This document shows, piece after piece, positions 17,718 to 26,608 of a stretch of 64,000 bases of DNA. Origin of the DNA: CBDDEH01 sp965226865 (GTDB lineage: Bacteria > Chloroflexota > Dehalococcoidia > Lucifugimonadales > JAGWBF01); NCBI GenBank assembly GCA_965226865.1, contig CBDDEH010000004.1:1178001-1242000 (forward strand). The letters run 5' to 3'. The notes under the pieces were generated by a model that searched no databases, had not been told where the DNA came from, and was given only the letters and a program-made list of their open reading frames with translations. Every line of letters begins with the position of its first letter. Within the stretch, counting starts at the first letter, position 1. The translations under genes were made by a program, and so were the position numbers.

Positions 17718-18308
17718 TCAGGCCAGGTGCAGGGTCCTGGCTACCTTGAGCACTCGGGTTGGAATGGGCTCGATCAGCCTGAGGGCCACTGCCACAAGAT
17801 AGCTGACAATAATACCGATTAGGGCGCCCGCAACTATATCCGAGACGTAGAACACGCCCGCGTAAACCCTCGATGCGCCCCAAATAGCCGCTACCAGGAA
17901 GAACACCAAGCCCAACTTTCGGTTTGCCTGCCACATACCCGACGCCATAGCGAAAGCAACTGCGGTCGGGTTCGCCGGGAAAGATGAGTCGGTGGGTTGA
18001 TAAAACAGCAGGGTGATGTCCAGTTCCTCGAAGGGCCTGGCCCTGAAATAGTGCTGGTTGATGATCAGCACGGCCAGGTTGGCAAAGCCGATCGCAATCG
18101 CAGCCCTTAGAACAGCCCGCTGATAGTTATTCCTCGTGATGGGGTCCTTTCCCCAAAACCACATGGCCAGCATAAACAGGGATATAGACACAGGGATAAA
18201 ATAGTCTCCCACCAACAACTTCACCGGCGAGTCAAGGAAGGAGAACTGGCCCACCCATTGATTGAGCCAGAGTACGATCTCGCTGTCCAGATTCAAGACC
18301 GGCTCCAC
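17718..18308 (-). CDS. PAP2-like membrane protein with degenerate catalytic motifs
   Basis: 196 residues with about five to six membrane helices. The PAP2 superfamily pattern is recognisable: FRARPFEE (motif 1), SSFPANPTAVAFA (motif 2) and SRVYAGVFYVSDIVAG (motif 3). In active lipid phosphatases motif 2 reads PSGH or PSNH and motif 3 has His before the Asp. Here both histidines are replaced (by Pro and Phe), so ordinary phosphatase chemistry is doubtful. It may be a divergent undecaprenyl-pyrophosphate phosphatase relative with another role. It overlaps the next upstream gene by 16 bp and follows plsY, suggesting a membrane-lipid operon. Confidence 0.75.
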   Translation of the reverse strand: MEPVLNLDSEIVLWLNQWVGQFSFLDSPVKLLVGDYFIPVSISLFMLAMWFWGKDPITRNNYQRAVLRAAIAIGFANLAVLIINQHYFRARPFEELDITLLFYQPTDSSFPANPTAVAFAMASGMWQANRKLGLVFFLVAAIWGASRVYAGVFYVSDIVAGALIGIIVSYLVAVALRLIEPIPTRVLKVARTLHLA

Positions 18309-18700
18309 AGGCTTTTCAGCGTTGTGCGCAATGCGCCAAGATAGGTGGTATCTTTGAGCGCATCCAGTCCGGACCCGGGCTGGGCGATCCTGCTCATCGA
18401 GCGGTTAACAATGGATGACATTACCAGGGTCCAGAGAAGAGCAAAAAGCATCCCGAGGGCGAACAGACCGGCAGACTGGTTTCCGTCCAAACCACCGGCC
18501 GAGTCGGGAATGTTCCTAGGCTCCGAGACGAAGAACCAGACGAAGGCACCAACAGTAACAGCCAATCCCAAAAGAAAGGCCAGTGCCCTTGGTCTGATGT
18601 AAAGGAGTCCATTGAGAGAGCTGTAAGCGGCTGCCATCTGAAGAACGCCCAGGGCAGCGACGAAGACGAACAGGAAGTAATCTAAGCCGAAGTTATCCAC
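18293..18700 (-). CDS. Small membrane protein of unknown function
   Basis: 135 residues with three hydrophobic segments (about 7-27, 35-58 and 80-100). I do not recognise a family. It is translationally linked to the PAP2-like gene by a 16-bp overlap and starts 7 bp after plsY ends, so the three form one operon. A role in envelope lipid metabolism is inferred from context only. Confidence 0.7.
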   Translation of the reverse strand: MDNFGLDYFLFVFVAALGVLQMAAAYSSLNGLLYIRPRALAFLLGLAVTVGAFVWFFVSEPRNIPDSAGGLDGNQSAGLFALGMLFALLWTLVMSSIVNRSMSRIAQPGSGLDALKDTTYLGALRTTLKSLWSRS

Positions 18701-18707
18701 AATCCCG

Positions 18708-19325
18708 CTAACCCTGCCGCAACGCCTGTCCTTCAGCCCGGTTCTGTTGCTGCCGATCGAGCTTTCTTGAACTGAAGTAGTGTTTGACCCCTACCCCGAT
18801 GGGGAGGCACACGGCATAGACAACCAGGGCATATGATGCGTCGCTGACCCAAGCCAATAAGGGCATGGGTATCATGATCAAGGCAATTGCTTTGGTCGTG
18901 CTTTTGACGACGGGTAAAATGGCAAAAGCGAAGAGACTCAAAGGGAGGGCCGGTATTGGTATGAGGCCGATAAATACTCCGATAGCTGTGGCGGCGCCTC
19001 TGCCTCCTTGGAAGTTGAGAAACAGCGACCAGTTGTGGCCTATTACCGCCATGACACCCGCGGCCATCGGTGCTATAGTCCCACCTAGCAGGACCCTCGC
19101 CAACAACACTGCGAGTAGGCCCTTGAGTATATCGACGAACCCCACAGTGAGGCCGGCACGCGGTCCGATGATGCGGTAGGCGTTGGCGGCTCCGGGATTA
19201 CGGTCTCCCATTTCGCGGATGTCTATCCCTCCCACCAAACGGCCAGCAACGTAGGCGGAGGGAGCGGAGCCCATTAAATAGGCCAACACCATGACGGCGA
19301 CCCAGATGAGGGTGTCCCAGGTCAC
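18708..19325 (-). CDS. plsY: Acyl-phosphate:glycerol-3-phosphate acyltransferase
   Basis: 205 residues, five predicted membrane helices. PlsY motifs are seen: GSAPSAYVAGRLVGGIDIRE near 17-36, GDRNPGAANAYRIIG near 41-55, GHNWSLFLNFQGGRGAATAIGV near 94-115 with the conserved loop GGRG. It transfers the acyl group from acyl phosphate to glycerol-3-phosphate, the first step of phospholipid synthesis, in the cytoplasmic membrane. It is the first gene of a run with two further membrane proteins. The usual partner plsX is not in the window. Confidence 0.93.
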   Translation of the reverse strand: MTWDTLIWVAVMVLAYLMGSAPSAYVAGRLVGGIDIREMGDRNPGAANAYRIIGPRAGLTVGFVDILKGLLAVLLARVLLGGTIAPMAAGVMAVIGHNWSLFLNFQGGRGAATAIGVFIGLIPIPALPLSLFAFAILPVVKSTTKAIALIMIPMPLLAWVSDASYALVVYAVCLPIGVGVKHYFSSRKLDRQQQNRAEGQALRQG

Positions 19326-19391
19326 TTTGTCCTAGTCTCCCTAGGGTTTTACTGGGGAATTAACCGAATCCATCATATAGTACGGCATTGG

Positions 19392-20330
19392 CTAGACACT
19401 TACCAACTTCGGCGTGACGGCTGTGCACCAGTGTAAATACTTGGGGTTTCGGCCGACAACCACATCGAAATACAGCTTCTGCAATTTTTGAGAGATGGGC
19501 CCGGTCTTGCCATCTCCGATCTTGCGGTTGTCGACCTCTCCAACGGGAGTCAGGTGGGCGGCGGTGCCTGTCAGGAAACACTCGTCGACTACGTATATCT
19601 GGCTTCTGTTTATATGCTGCTCAACCACCTCGAGGCCCAACTCGTTCCGAGCCAACTGGACGACGGTGTCCCGAGTGATGCCGGGTAATACGTTGTCCTC
19701 TATGGGCGGCGTATAAAGCGTTCCGTCGGCGACGATGAACAAGTTCTCGCCGGAACCCTCGCAGGCATTGCCATCCTGGTTAAGCAATATGGCTTCATCG
19801 AAACCGGCTAGAGTGGCCTCTGTCTTAGCCAGGATACTGTTGATGTATATTCCGGAAATCTTGAACCTGGCCGGAATGGACGTATCAGAAATACGGCGCC
19901 AGGAGGAGGTGCAGCAGCGCAGAGTGTCCGAACCAAGGTAATTGCCGAAGGGCAAAGTCATGAGGCAAAAGTCGCTTTCCAGCTCATGGAGTTTGAGGTT
20001 GGCCACTTTCTCCTCGCTCTTATAGGCGAGGGGACGGATATAGACGTCCTCAGTGAATCCACACCGCTCGACAAGCTCGACGGTGATGTCACATAGATCA
20101 TCCACAGTGTAGGGGATGTCCATCATCATAAGACGACAGCCCTTTAGCAGCCTATCGTAATGCTCTCTCAGCCGGAATATGTAGATGGCCTTTTTCTCGG
20201 CGTTCCAGTTTCCCCTGATACCTTCGAACACTCCGGTTCCATAGTGGAGAGCATGGGTCATAATACCCACTTTGGCCTCGGCCAAAGGCATGTATTCTCC
20301 TCTAAGAAAAGCAACCGGAGTTGGGCTCAA
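19392..20330 (-). CDS. ilvE: Branched-chain amino acid aminotransferase
   Basis: 312 residues, class IV PLP aminotransferase. THALHYGTGVFEGIRGNW near 26-43 is diagnostic. The lysine is in INSILAKTEATLAGFDEAI, the conserved EGSGENLFIV follows, and the C-terminal FLTGTAAHLTPV completes the signature. It interconverts Leu, Ile and Val with their 2-oxo acids. It starts at 20328-20330, divergent from comEA. The spacer of 76 bp must hold both promoters. Confidence 0.95.
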   Translation of the reverse strand: MSPTPVAFLRGEYMPLAEAKVGIMTHALHYGTGVFEGIRGNWNAEKKAIYIFRLREHYDRLLKGCRLMMMDIPYTVDDLCDITVELVERCGFTEDVYIRPLAYKSEEKVANLKLHELESDFCLMTLPFGNYLGSDTLRCCTSSWRRISDTSIPARFKISGIYINSILAKTEATLAGFDEAILLNQDGNACEGSGENLFIVADGTLYTPPIEDNVLPGITRDTVVQLARNELGLEVVEQHINRSQIYVVDECFLTGTAAHLTPVGEVDNRKIGDGKTGPISQKLQKLYFDVVVGRNPKYLHWCTAVTPKLVSV

Positions 20331-20406
20331 CCGGGGCCTCCTCTTTCGCCTCGAAAGTGAGGTAATTATAATCAGCAGTAATCTTCAAAGCAAGGAGAGA
20401 GATGGC

Positions 20407-20976
20407 GTGCTGATACGGAGCGCGACCTCTGTGGTCCTGGTGGGACTTATATTCGTCGCCATAGCGGCAGGACTGGTCCTGTTTGTGAGGAACTACGCGA
20501 ATGACAGCCCCGGCGTCGAAATTCTTCTGCCAACAGATACACCGCCTGCTGAGGTACAGGTGTATATTAGCGGGGCCGTCGCGTCACCAGGCGTCTATCG
20601 ATTAAGAGAGGGGGGCCGGCTTGCGGATGCAGTGGAGCTTGCCGGAGGAGCCACCGAGGAAGCTGCACTGTCAGAGGTGAACCTGGCCCGTCAGCTCAAA
20701 GACGAAGACCATTTTCACATCCCGAAAGTCGGGGAAGACGACCAAAATCCAAACGGTACCGGAGAAGTCAACAGTCTGATCGACTTGAATACAGCATCGG
20801 TATCTCAGCTTGAAGCACTACCCGGTATCGGAGAAGTGAGAGCTCAAGCGATAGTCGACTATCGCGAAACAAACGGCTTGTTTGAGTCTATAGATGAGGT
20901 CATAAACGTGAGGGGTATTGGGAACGTCGTCTACGAAAGTATCCGCGATCTAATTTGTGCCGGGTGCTCGCGATAG
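20407..20976 (+). CDS. comEA: ComEA-like helix-hairpin-helix DNA-binding protein
   Basis: About 189 residues from GTG 20407, preceded by AGGAG. The frame is open to 20272, but that would overlap ilvE. An N-terminal membrane anchor (VVLVGLIFVAIAAGLVLFV) is followed by an SLBB domain (VYISGAVASPGVYRLREGGRLADAVELAGG). Two helix-hairpin-helix motifs close the protein (LIDLNTASVSQLEALPGIG and FESIDEVINVRGIGN). In competent bacteria ComEA holds incoming DNA at the outer face of the membrane. ComEC is not in the window, so a competence role is inferred from the family. Confidence 0.88.
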   Translation: MLIRSATSVVLVGLIFVAIAAGLVLFVRNYANDSPGVEILLPTDTPPAEVQVYISGAVASPGVYRLREGGRLADAVELAGGATEEAALSEVNLARQLKDEDHFHIPKVGEDDQNPNGTGEVNSLIDLNTASVSQLEALPGIGEVRAQAIVDYRETNGLFESIDEVINVRGIGNVVYESIRDLICAGCSR

Positions 20977-21154
20977 CACCTCCGCAACTCAGCCGTGTCC
21001 AAGGAAGCCCTGTACATCGGCAAAGCGCCTGGATATACTGTTGCCGTAAAAGATCTGGGCTCCACGGAAGTCCCGAAAATAAGAATCCAATCGGAGAGAT
21101 TCGTACGTATCACAAATTGCAAGAACAGCCGCTCTTCAGGGTAGCGAGGCGTTT

Positions 21155-21727
21155 TTGCTGAACTACAAAGACCTGGGAGATGAACAGGTCATTACCCTGA
21201 TCGCCGAAGGCGAAAAGGAGGCGTTGGAGGAATTTTACGAGCGATATGCCTCTCCGGTCTTCTCGTTGGCAAGGTACATGCTGAGGGATCCCTTCCGTGC
21301 GGAAGAGGTCACCCAGGATATATTTTTAAAGCTTTGGCTTAAGGCGTCCACCTACGACCCAAAACGTGGAACGCCGAAGGCTTGGTTCATGAGTCTGGCC
21401 CACCATCGGATTATCGACGAGATCAGATCGCGTAAAAGGAGCACCCAGACTACAGACCAGGTAGACCATGAAATCCTGGTCATGAAACCGGACCCCTCAC
21501 CAGGCACCGAGGAACAGGCCCAACGAAACTTGGACAGAGAAGAAATTATGAACGCCCTGGGCTACATCCCCCAGGAGCAGCGGGAGGTAATTGTTCTCGC
21601 CTACTTCGAGGGGTACTCTCAGTCGGAGATCGCCGATAAATTAGGACAGCCGTTGGGTACCGTGAAGACTCGCATAAGACTGGGGATGCAAAAGCTACGT
21701 GTAACGTTAAAGCACAGTGAGGTCTAA
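21155..21727 (+). CDS. RNA polymerase sigma factor, ECF (SigK-like) type
   Basis: 190 residues starting at TTG 21155. Region 2 is at about 10-90: YASPVFSLARYMLRDPFRAEEVTQDIFLKLW. Region 4 is at about 130-185: LGYIPQEQREVIVLAYFEGYSQSEIADKLGQPLGTVKTRIRLGMQKLR. It directs RNA polymerase to a stress or envelope regulon. The anti-sigma factor follows after 5 bp, the usual pairing for SigK/RskA. No autoregulatory promoter could be identified with confidence in the 178-bp upstream spacer (20977-21154). Confidence 0.93.
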   Translation: MLNYKDLGDEQVITLIAEGEKEALEEFYERYASPVFSLARYMLRDPFRAEEVTQDIFLKLWLKASTYDPKRGTPKAWFMSLAHHRIIDEIRSRKRSTQTTDQVDHEILVMKPDPSPGTEEQAQRNLDREEIMNALGYIPQEQREVIVLAYFEGYSQSEIADKLGQPLGTVKTRIRLGMQKLRVTLKHSEV

Positions 21728-21732
21728 TAAGG

Positions 21733-22533
21733 TTGGATTGCAAGGATATTGAAGGGTTAATTCCCGCTTACGCTCTCGATGCTTTAGGGCCAGAGGAAGA
21801 GGCCCTGGTCGAGGAGCATATAGATAGCTGCGCTCGGTGTGGGCCACTGTACCTGGAACACACAGCCGTGGCTTTAGCCCTAGCCTCTTTCCCTGAGCGA
21901 TATCAACCACCATTAGACCTTAAACGACGAGTCCTCATGTCGGTGGGAAAGACCGAGAAGGAGGGGCGACCGAGGCTGCCTATGCTTCGGTTCAGGCCAG
22001 CCTTGCTTGCCGCCGCTGCGTCGATATCCCTCTTGCTTCTAGCGGCAGTAGCGGCGATAGGCGTGAACATGTCAAGCAAGATCGACAACCTCCAGGAAGA
22101 GAACTCCGACCTCACCGGTATGGTTTCACACCTGGGCAGCATGCTAGAGGAGCAACGCTCCGTCAACTACTTGCTAGCTTCTCCCGAAAAGCAGGTTGTC
22201 TCGCTCGAAAAGGGACCTGAACAACCTCGCGCTCAGGGATTAATGATGATCGCGTATCAAACCGGTACTGTATTGGTAATGGCACGAGGACTCCAGCCAT
22301 CCTCGGAAAACCTGGTGTACGAAGTCTGGTTGAGGCGAGGAGACGGTGAAAGGATCACTGTAGGGCATCTAACGGTGGATCAGACAGGATGGGGCACCTT
22401 AACTCTCTGGCCAGACCAGCCTATCACACTGTTCCAGCAGATATGGATTACCGCCGCTCCGGCCAAGAAGCCAGAGCGAGCCCAGATATCGGCGACTCCC
22501 GTGCTCTGGGGCAAGATCGACTCAACACAGTAG
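21733..22533 (+). CDS. Anti-sigma factor, RskA-like, with zinc-finger and coiled coil
   Basis: 266 residues from TTG 21733. An N-terminal anti-sigma domain carries HIDSCARCGPL (His-x3-Cys-x2-Cys zinc pattern) near 37-47. One membrane helix follows at about 93-113, then a coiled-coil stretch (KIDNLQEENSDLTGMVSHL). The C-terminal RskA domain (VYEVWLRRGDGERITVGHLTVDQTGWGTL) would lie outside the membrane. It should hold the adjacent sigma factor inactive until its outer domain senses a signal or is proteolysed. The two genes are one operon. Confidence 0.9.
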   Translation: MDCKDIEGLIPAYALDALGPEEEALVEEHIDSCARCGPLYLEHTAVALALASFPERYQPPLDLKRRVLMSVGKTEKEGRPRLPMLRFRPALLAAAASISLLLLAAVAAIGVNMSSKIDNLQEENSDLTGMVSHLGSMLEEQRSVNYLLASPEKQVVSLEKGPEQPRAQGLMMIAYQTGTVLVMARGLQPSSENLVYEVWLRRGDGERITVGHLTVDQTGWGTLTLWPDQPITLFQQIWITAAPAKKPERAQISATPVLWGKIDSTQ

Positions 22534-22602
22534 CCCGACCCATCGACCTCACTCCACTTCCTCACTTACAAATTCCCCACATTCCCTGTGATATATAATC
22601 AT

Positions 22603-22638
22603 CTCGTGGTTCGTCCGCCTCAGGCGGATCACCACGAG
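22603..22638. repeat. Strong hairpin (CTCGTGGT...ACCACGAG)
   Basis: Outer arms CTCGTGGT and ACCACGAG are perfect, and the inner CCGCCT/AGGCGG continue the stem after one or two mismatches. It lies in a 439-bp gene-free stretch (22534-22972) after the anti-sigma gene. No T-tract follows, so terminator function is uncertain. Confidence 0.6.
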
Positions 22639-22639
22639 C

Positions 22640-22910
22640 GGCAGTAAACAGCCAGTCCGCTTCGCCCATCGACAAGCTCGGTGTGAGCGGCGGGTGAGGT
22701 ACTGTGATTCTTCAGGCGCCACACTTCCCAAATGACATGAGCTAGCCGGGGGCATAGGCGATCCATCCTAAGAGGAGGCCAGAGGGGCCAGCCCCTCTGG
22801 CCGGGGGTTTGGGGGGTACTCCCCCCAATCTCTTCTTTCATTCCCCCTTCCTCCAGGAAGGGGGTCAGGGGGATGGTCGAAAAGCTAAGAGAACACCGGC
22901 TCGACGGCTT
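22640..22910. repeat. Cluster of GC-rich dispersed repeat fragments
   Basis: It contains GACAAGCTCGGTGTGAGCGG (a relative of the common CGACAAGCTCAGG repeat), a perfect 12-bp stem (22777-22788 with 22791-22802), GGGGGGTACTCCCCCC, and CCCCCTTCCTCCAGGAAGGGGG-like palindromes. Twenty bases (22779-22798) match 8411-8430 exactly. No coding sequence is supported, and it appears to be a landing zone for short repeats. Confidence 0.65.
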
Positions 22911-22972
22911 GTCGAAAGCACGACTTAAGGCTAATGAAGTCACCGCTGACTCTGTTGTTGGAGGGTTAGAGC

Positions 22973-24391
22973 ATGGTAGACGACGCGCTCGCCTTCGCGC
23001 CGGCATTCGAGCTTAGAAAACTGATCGACTCTAAACAGGTGTCCATAGTAGAGCTGACCGAGTTGTTCCTTCGACGGATCGAGACCATCAACCCAACCTT
23101 AAACGCTTATCTCACCGTCATTGCCGACGAGGCCCTCGAGTCGGCGCGAGCTTCCGAGGACGCCCTAATGCAAGGTGAAGCTCTGGGACCTCTCCATGGC
23201 ATCCCTATCTCCATCAAAGACCTGGACGTGACCAAGGGCATCCGGACCACCTTAGGCAGCCTTCTGTTTAAGGATCACGTGCCGGATAAAGACTCGATCG
23301 TCGTAGAGAGGGTGCGCAAGTCAGGGGCCATCATCCTCGGCAAGACCAACACCCCCGAATTCGGATTTTCAGGCACCACCGAAAACAGGCTGGGCGACGC
23401 CTGCCGTAACCCATGGAACCCCGAGCGTACCTCGGGTGGCTCCAGCGGAGGCGCCGCTGCCGCCGTTGCTTCTGGATTATGCACCATCGCCACCGGAAAC
23501 GACGGCGGGGGCTCGATCAGGATCCCGTCTAGCTTCTGCGGCACCTACGGAATCAAACCCACCCGTGGCCGGGTTCCCCGGTCCGGCGGCGTGGGAAGGG
23601 CTGCCTACAGCACTTTCAGCCAGGCAGGACCGATAACCCGTAACGTGCGAGACGCAGCGGTTCTGCTCCAGGTCCTAGCTGGCCCTGACAGCAGGGACCC
23701 AGCGTGCATCAGGCAACAACCTCCGGACTTCGCGGCGGCCCTCGACGGTGGAGTCAATGGGCTGCGTATTGGCTGGAGCTCAGACCTGGGATATGCCGCT
23801 GCCGACTCTGAGGTTCTGAGCGCCACATCACAGGCGGCCCAGGTGTTCGAGGAGCTTGGGAGCATCGTCGAGGAGGTCGAGATGGGATTACACGACCCCT
23901 TCCAAACCTTCTGGGACTTATTCAGCACCACAGCCTACGTTTCCTACGGCCACCTGTACGAATCCCAGGCCGAGGACATGACCGAATCTGCCAGGGTGAC
24001 CATCGAATACGGTGCCCAGCGTACAACCGCGGAATATTCCCGGGCGCTTCTTCGCTTGGAACAATTCACGGCGCAGGTAGACGGCATCTTGGAGAAGTAC
24101 GACCTGCTCCTCACACCGACCCTGGCGGTATCAGCATTCCCTATAGGTCAGCGCCCCACGGAGATTGGGGGGCGAGATGTAAACCCCTTCTGGGGATACA
24201 CTCCGTTTACCTATCCATTTAATATGACCACGCAGCCTGCGGCCAGTATACCCTGCGGGTTCTCGTCGGATGGTTTACCGATTGGGCTCCATATGGTAGG
24301 AAGGCGGGGCGAGGAGACCACTGTGTTCCAGGCGTCGGCGGCGTTCGAGCAAGCACGGCCATGGACAGACAGACGACCACCGGTATCCTGA
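22973..24391 (+). CDS. Amidase (amidase signature family)
   Basis: 472 residues. The Ser-cisSer-Lys triad region is complete: Lys in HGIPISIKDLDVTKG near 84, the cis-Ser in TSGGSSGGAAAAVASG near 154-158, and the nucleophile Ser in GNDGGGSIRIPSSFCGTYGIKPTRGR near 179. The C-terminal PFNMTTQPAASIPCGFSSDGLPIGLHMVGRR is also conserved. The family hydrolyses amides. Without gatC or gatB nearby a GatA role is not supported, so it is called a general amidase. GGAGG precedes the ATG. It is not obviously in an operon. Confidence 0.92.
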   Translation: MVDDALAFAPAFELRKLIDSKQVSIVELTELFLRRIETINPTLNAYLTVIADEALESARASEDALMQGEALGPLHGIPISIKDLDVTKGIRTTLGSLLFKDHVPDKDSIVVERVRKSGAIILGKTNTPEFGFSGTTENRLGDACRNPWNPERTSGGSSGGAAAAVASGLCTIATGNDGGGSIRIPSSFCGTYGIKPTRGRVPRSGGVGRAAYSTFSQAGPITRNVRDAAVLLQVLAGPDSRDPACIRQQPPDFAAALDGGVNGLRIGWSSDLGYAAADSEVLSATSQAAQVFEELGSIVEEVEMGLHDPFQTFWDLFSTTAYVSYGHLYESQAEDMTESARVTIEYGAQRTTAEYSRALLRLEQFTAQVDGILEKYDLLLTPTLAVSAFPIGQRPTEIGGRDVNPFWGYTPFTYPFNMTTQPAASIPCGFSSDGLPIGLHMVGRRGEETTVFQASAAFEQARPWTDRRPPVS

Positions 24392-24495
24392 GCAAGCCTG
24401 AAACTACGAAAAGTGGCATCAAGTTCTATGGAATGTTCGAATTCGTTCTGGCTATATTAGCTGACAAGGAAAAGTGGATTAAAAGGGAACGTTCA

Positions 24496-24747
24496 ATGAT
24501 TAAACCGGTGACAGTATTAGCTCTGATAGTGGGTATCGTTCTCGCCATAATAGGCGCCATAACCGATCTGGCGGTCCTTGCCATTGTTGGTGACATCCTA
24601 GTGGGAGTTGGTGTGCTTGCTTATCTATTCCTAAAGAAGACCGCCGTTTCAGCGGTGCTGGAAGAAAGCTCACCTGTACCGGAAACGACCTCTCAAGAGG
24701 CCGAGACGACTACAACCGGGTCGGATCAGGACCCGCAGGGTGTCTAG
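24496..24747 (+). CDS. Small membrane protein (83 aa)
   Basis: The frame is open from 24361, but the ATG at 24496 gives a compact protein without overlap of the amidase. It has two hydrophobic segments (about 4-21 and 25-46) and a polar Glu/Thr-rich tail (EESSPVPETTSQEAETTTTG). I do not recognise a family. The stop shares CTAG with the convergent gene. AAAGGGA lies about 9 bp upstream of the start. Confidence 0.55.
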   Translation: MIKPVTVLALIVGIVLAIIGAITDLAVLAIVGDILVGVGVLAYLFLKKTAVSAVLEESSPVPETTSQEAETTTTGSDQDPQGV

Positions 24748-25565
24748 ATAGCTCCCACCGGCTCAGCTTTGGCAGCCCTTAGCGCAAGAGCCTTCGGCCC
24801 CACCTCGCTCGTTACCTTTTCGATAACCAGATCGTTGTCCATCTCCGAAGCCACACCCGGATACCCAGCCCATTGAACCATGGCGGGGAGCTTCCCATGT
24901 TTGAACTGGTCCAAGCTCCATTCGAGGGTGTCGGGTACCACGGCGGTATCCCAGTAAAACCTGAAGTCCTGGTTCCTGGGCCCGTAGTGGTAATGGGGGG
25001 TTTTTTCGAAGCAGTCGAAGGCAAGTATCTCGATCTCCTGTCCAGCCACATCGCTCAGGACATGAATGGAGACGCCCTGGTCCTCGGCGAACTGCCTATA
25101 CTCCAGGCCGAACTTTAAGTTTCCCGCCACGATGACTTCATCGCCTCTGTCGTGTACAACGTTCACTTTGTCTCTAAGTGCCATCTCTCTCGCAGTGGAC
25201 TCCAGCTCGGGCAACTTGGCCTTTACCAGGTCCATGTCTAACCGGTCGGCTATATCGCCGTAGCCTGCTTTGGTGAGCATGGGTTGCAACCTGTCGCGGA
25301 TCCGTTTGATACTCCATCCGATAGGGTTCCCGGCCGTGATCTTGTCGAGGAGTATCTTTTTGTAGGGGTCGGCGGCATCCGGATCATAGTGATAGTGGGG
25401 CCTGAAGTCGAAGCAGTCGAACCTTAGTAGGTCTTTGGGGGTGCCGTTTACGTCGCCTATCACCTGAATGCCCACTCCCTGACCTTCGTTGAACTCCTGC
25501 CGGTAATCTAGGGCGAAGGTGATGACGCCGGCCTCTATCTTCGTTTCACCTATCGGAATCTTCAT
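24744..25565 (-). CDS. Protein with tandemly duplicated domain, unknown function
   Basis: 273 residues from the ATG at 25563-25565, preceded by AGGAGG. The frame extends further upstream but with no signal. The two halves are related. Each begins with FALDYRQEFNEGQGVGIQV or FGLEYRQFAEDQGVSIHV, passes through LRFDCFDFRPHYHYDP or LAFDCFEKTPHYHYGP, and ends with an amphipathic helix carrying MDxDLV. The PHYHY clusters could bind metal or a ligand, but this is speculation. It is not secreted. It probably arose by internal gene duplication. Confidence 0.75.
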   Translation of the reverse strand: MKIPIGETKIEAGVITFALDYRQEFNEGQGVGIQVIGDVNGTPKDLLRFDCFDFRPHYHYDPDAADPYKKILLDKITAGNPIGWSIKRIRDRLQPMLTKAGYGDIADRLDMDLVKAKLPELESTAREMALRDKVNVVHDRGDEVIVAGNLKFGLEYRQFAEDQGVSIHVLSDVAGQEIEILAFDCFEKTPHYHYGPRNQDFRFYWDTAVVPDTLEWSLDQFKHGKLPAMVQWAGYPGVASEMDNDLVIEKVTSEVGPKALALRAAKAEPVGAI

Positions 25566-25697
25566 TGTTGGCCTCCTTGTAAAGCCCGAGAAAACACATG
25601 GGTATTTAGGGTGATTATAGCCCAAGCCACCGTAAGGGTAAACATCAAAGGTTCAAATCCGATGCGGTGCTGGTGATCCCTTTGCTTTTGGAAGACA

Positions 25698-26581
25698 CTA
25701 TTCCAGCACGGTAATCTCTGTCGATGCCGTTGTCTGGTCGCCGCCGACAGAGCATCTAATGGCGATGGGCCAGTCGCCCGGCGTAGTCCTGCCACCGACC
25801 CTCCAAGTCCAGGAGACATCGCCCTCCCCATCCGCCTGCTTCGGGACCAGACCCGCAGCCGAGCTCGGCCCCGACTTGTATATGACGCTTATATCGCAGT
25901 TGGCGCCCGGTGACGTCTGGGCTTCCAGCGTCGCGTCGTTGCCCCGCGCGATGGGCGAGGTGAGGGAACTGATCTCCACGGCTAGTGCGGGGCTTTCAGA
26001 GACAGGCGTCGGTGTTGGGGTGACAGTAGGGGTAGGTGTGGGCGAGGGTGTAGGCTCGCTTGGCGGTGTAGAGGTTGGAGTGGGAGTGCTTGTGGGAGCC
26101 GGTGTGGATGTTGGTGCCAACGTCGGAGCCGGGTTCACAGTTTCGGTAGGTGGTGGTGTGGATGTAGATGTAGGTATCGTCGTTGGAATTGGGGACATGG
26201 CCGGCGTGATTTGGGGAGTAATAGCTGGCGTGTGAGTAACGACAATTGTAGCGGCCGGGGTCGATGTTGGGGTGGGCGACTGGGGAGGAAGGCTCGTTGT
26301 TCCTCTTGAGCTGGTGGGAACAGGTGGTGGCAGACGTAGCGCCGTTGGTGACGGCTCCGGTTTCAATGGAGTCGGCCCTTCGGTAAGCGCGGGTTTGTGG
26401 GAACTGGTAGCTTGGTCGGGGTCGTCTGCTGGACCGGGGGCAGTTGTGTGAGCGTGGGTAGCTCGGTTGGAGTAGCGGTAACCGGCGAGTTGGTCGGTGT
26501 CTGGTCGGAGCCACAGGCCAGGGGGATCAGAGCCAACAACAGTATCGACACAAATCTAAGACGAAAAACCGCGCCGTTCAT
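25698..26581 (-). pseudogene. Thr/Pro-rich lipoprotein split by a frameshift
   Basis: The start (26579-26581) encodes a lipoprotein signal ending LALIPLACG, with the lipobox Cys, then a Thr/Pro-rich stretch that stops at 26363. A second frame opens upstream of 26366 and continues the same Thr/Pro-rich composition (TEGPTPLKPEPSP) for about 130 residues. It ends in a globular domain of about 90 residues (VEISSLTSPIARGNDATLEAQ to STEITVLE). One base gained or lost near 26390-26400 would join them. This may be a genuine disruption, phase variation in the low-complexity tract, or an assembly error. The protein would sit on the outer face of the membrane. Confidence 0.7.
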
Positions 26582-26608
26582 GGTGCGGCTATTGTACCTC
26601 AGGCCTGA

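Noticed and set aside
25640..25675. tRNA T-loop-like GGTTCAAATCC
   Set aside because: The five bases on either side do not pair, and no cloverleaf forms.
25990..26500. Short tandem repeats suggesting a CRISPR or satellite array
   Set aside because: The repeats are Thr/Pro codons of a lipoprotein linker; no regular repeat-spacer pattern.
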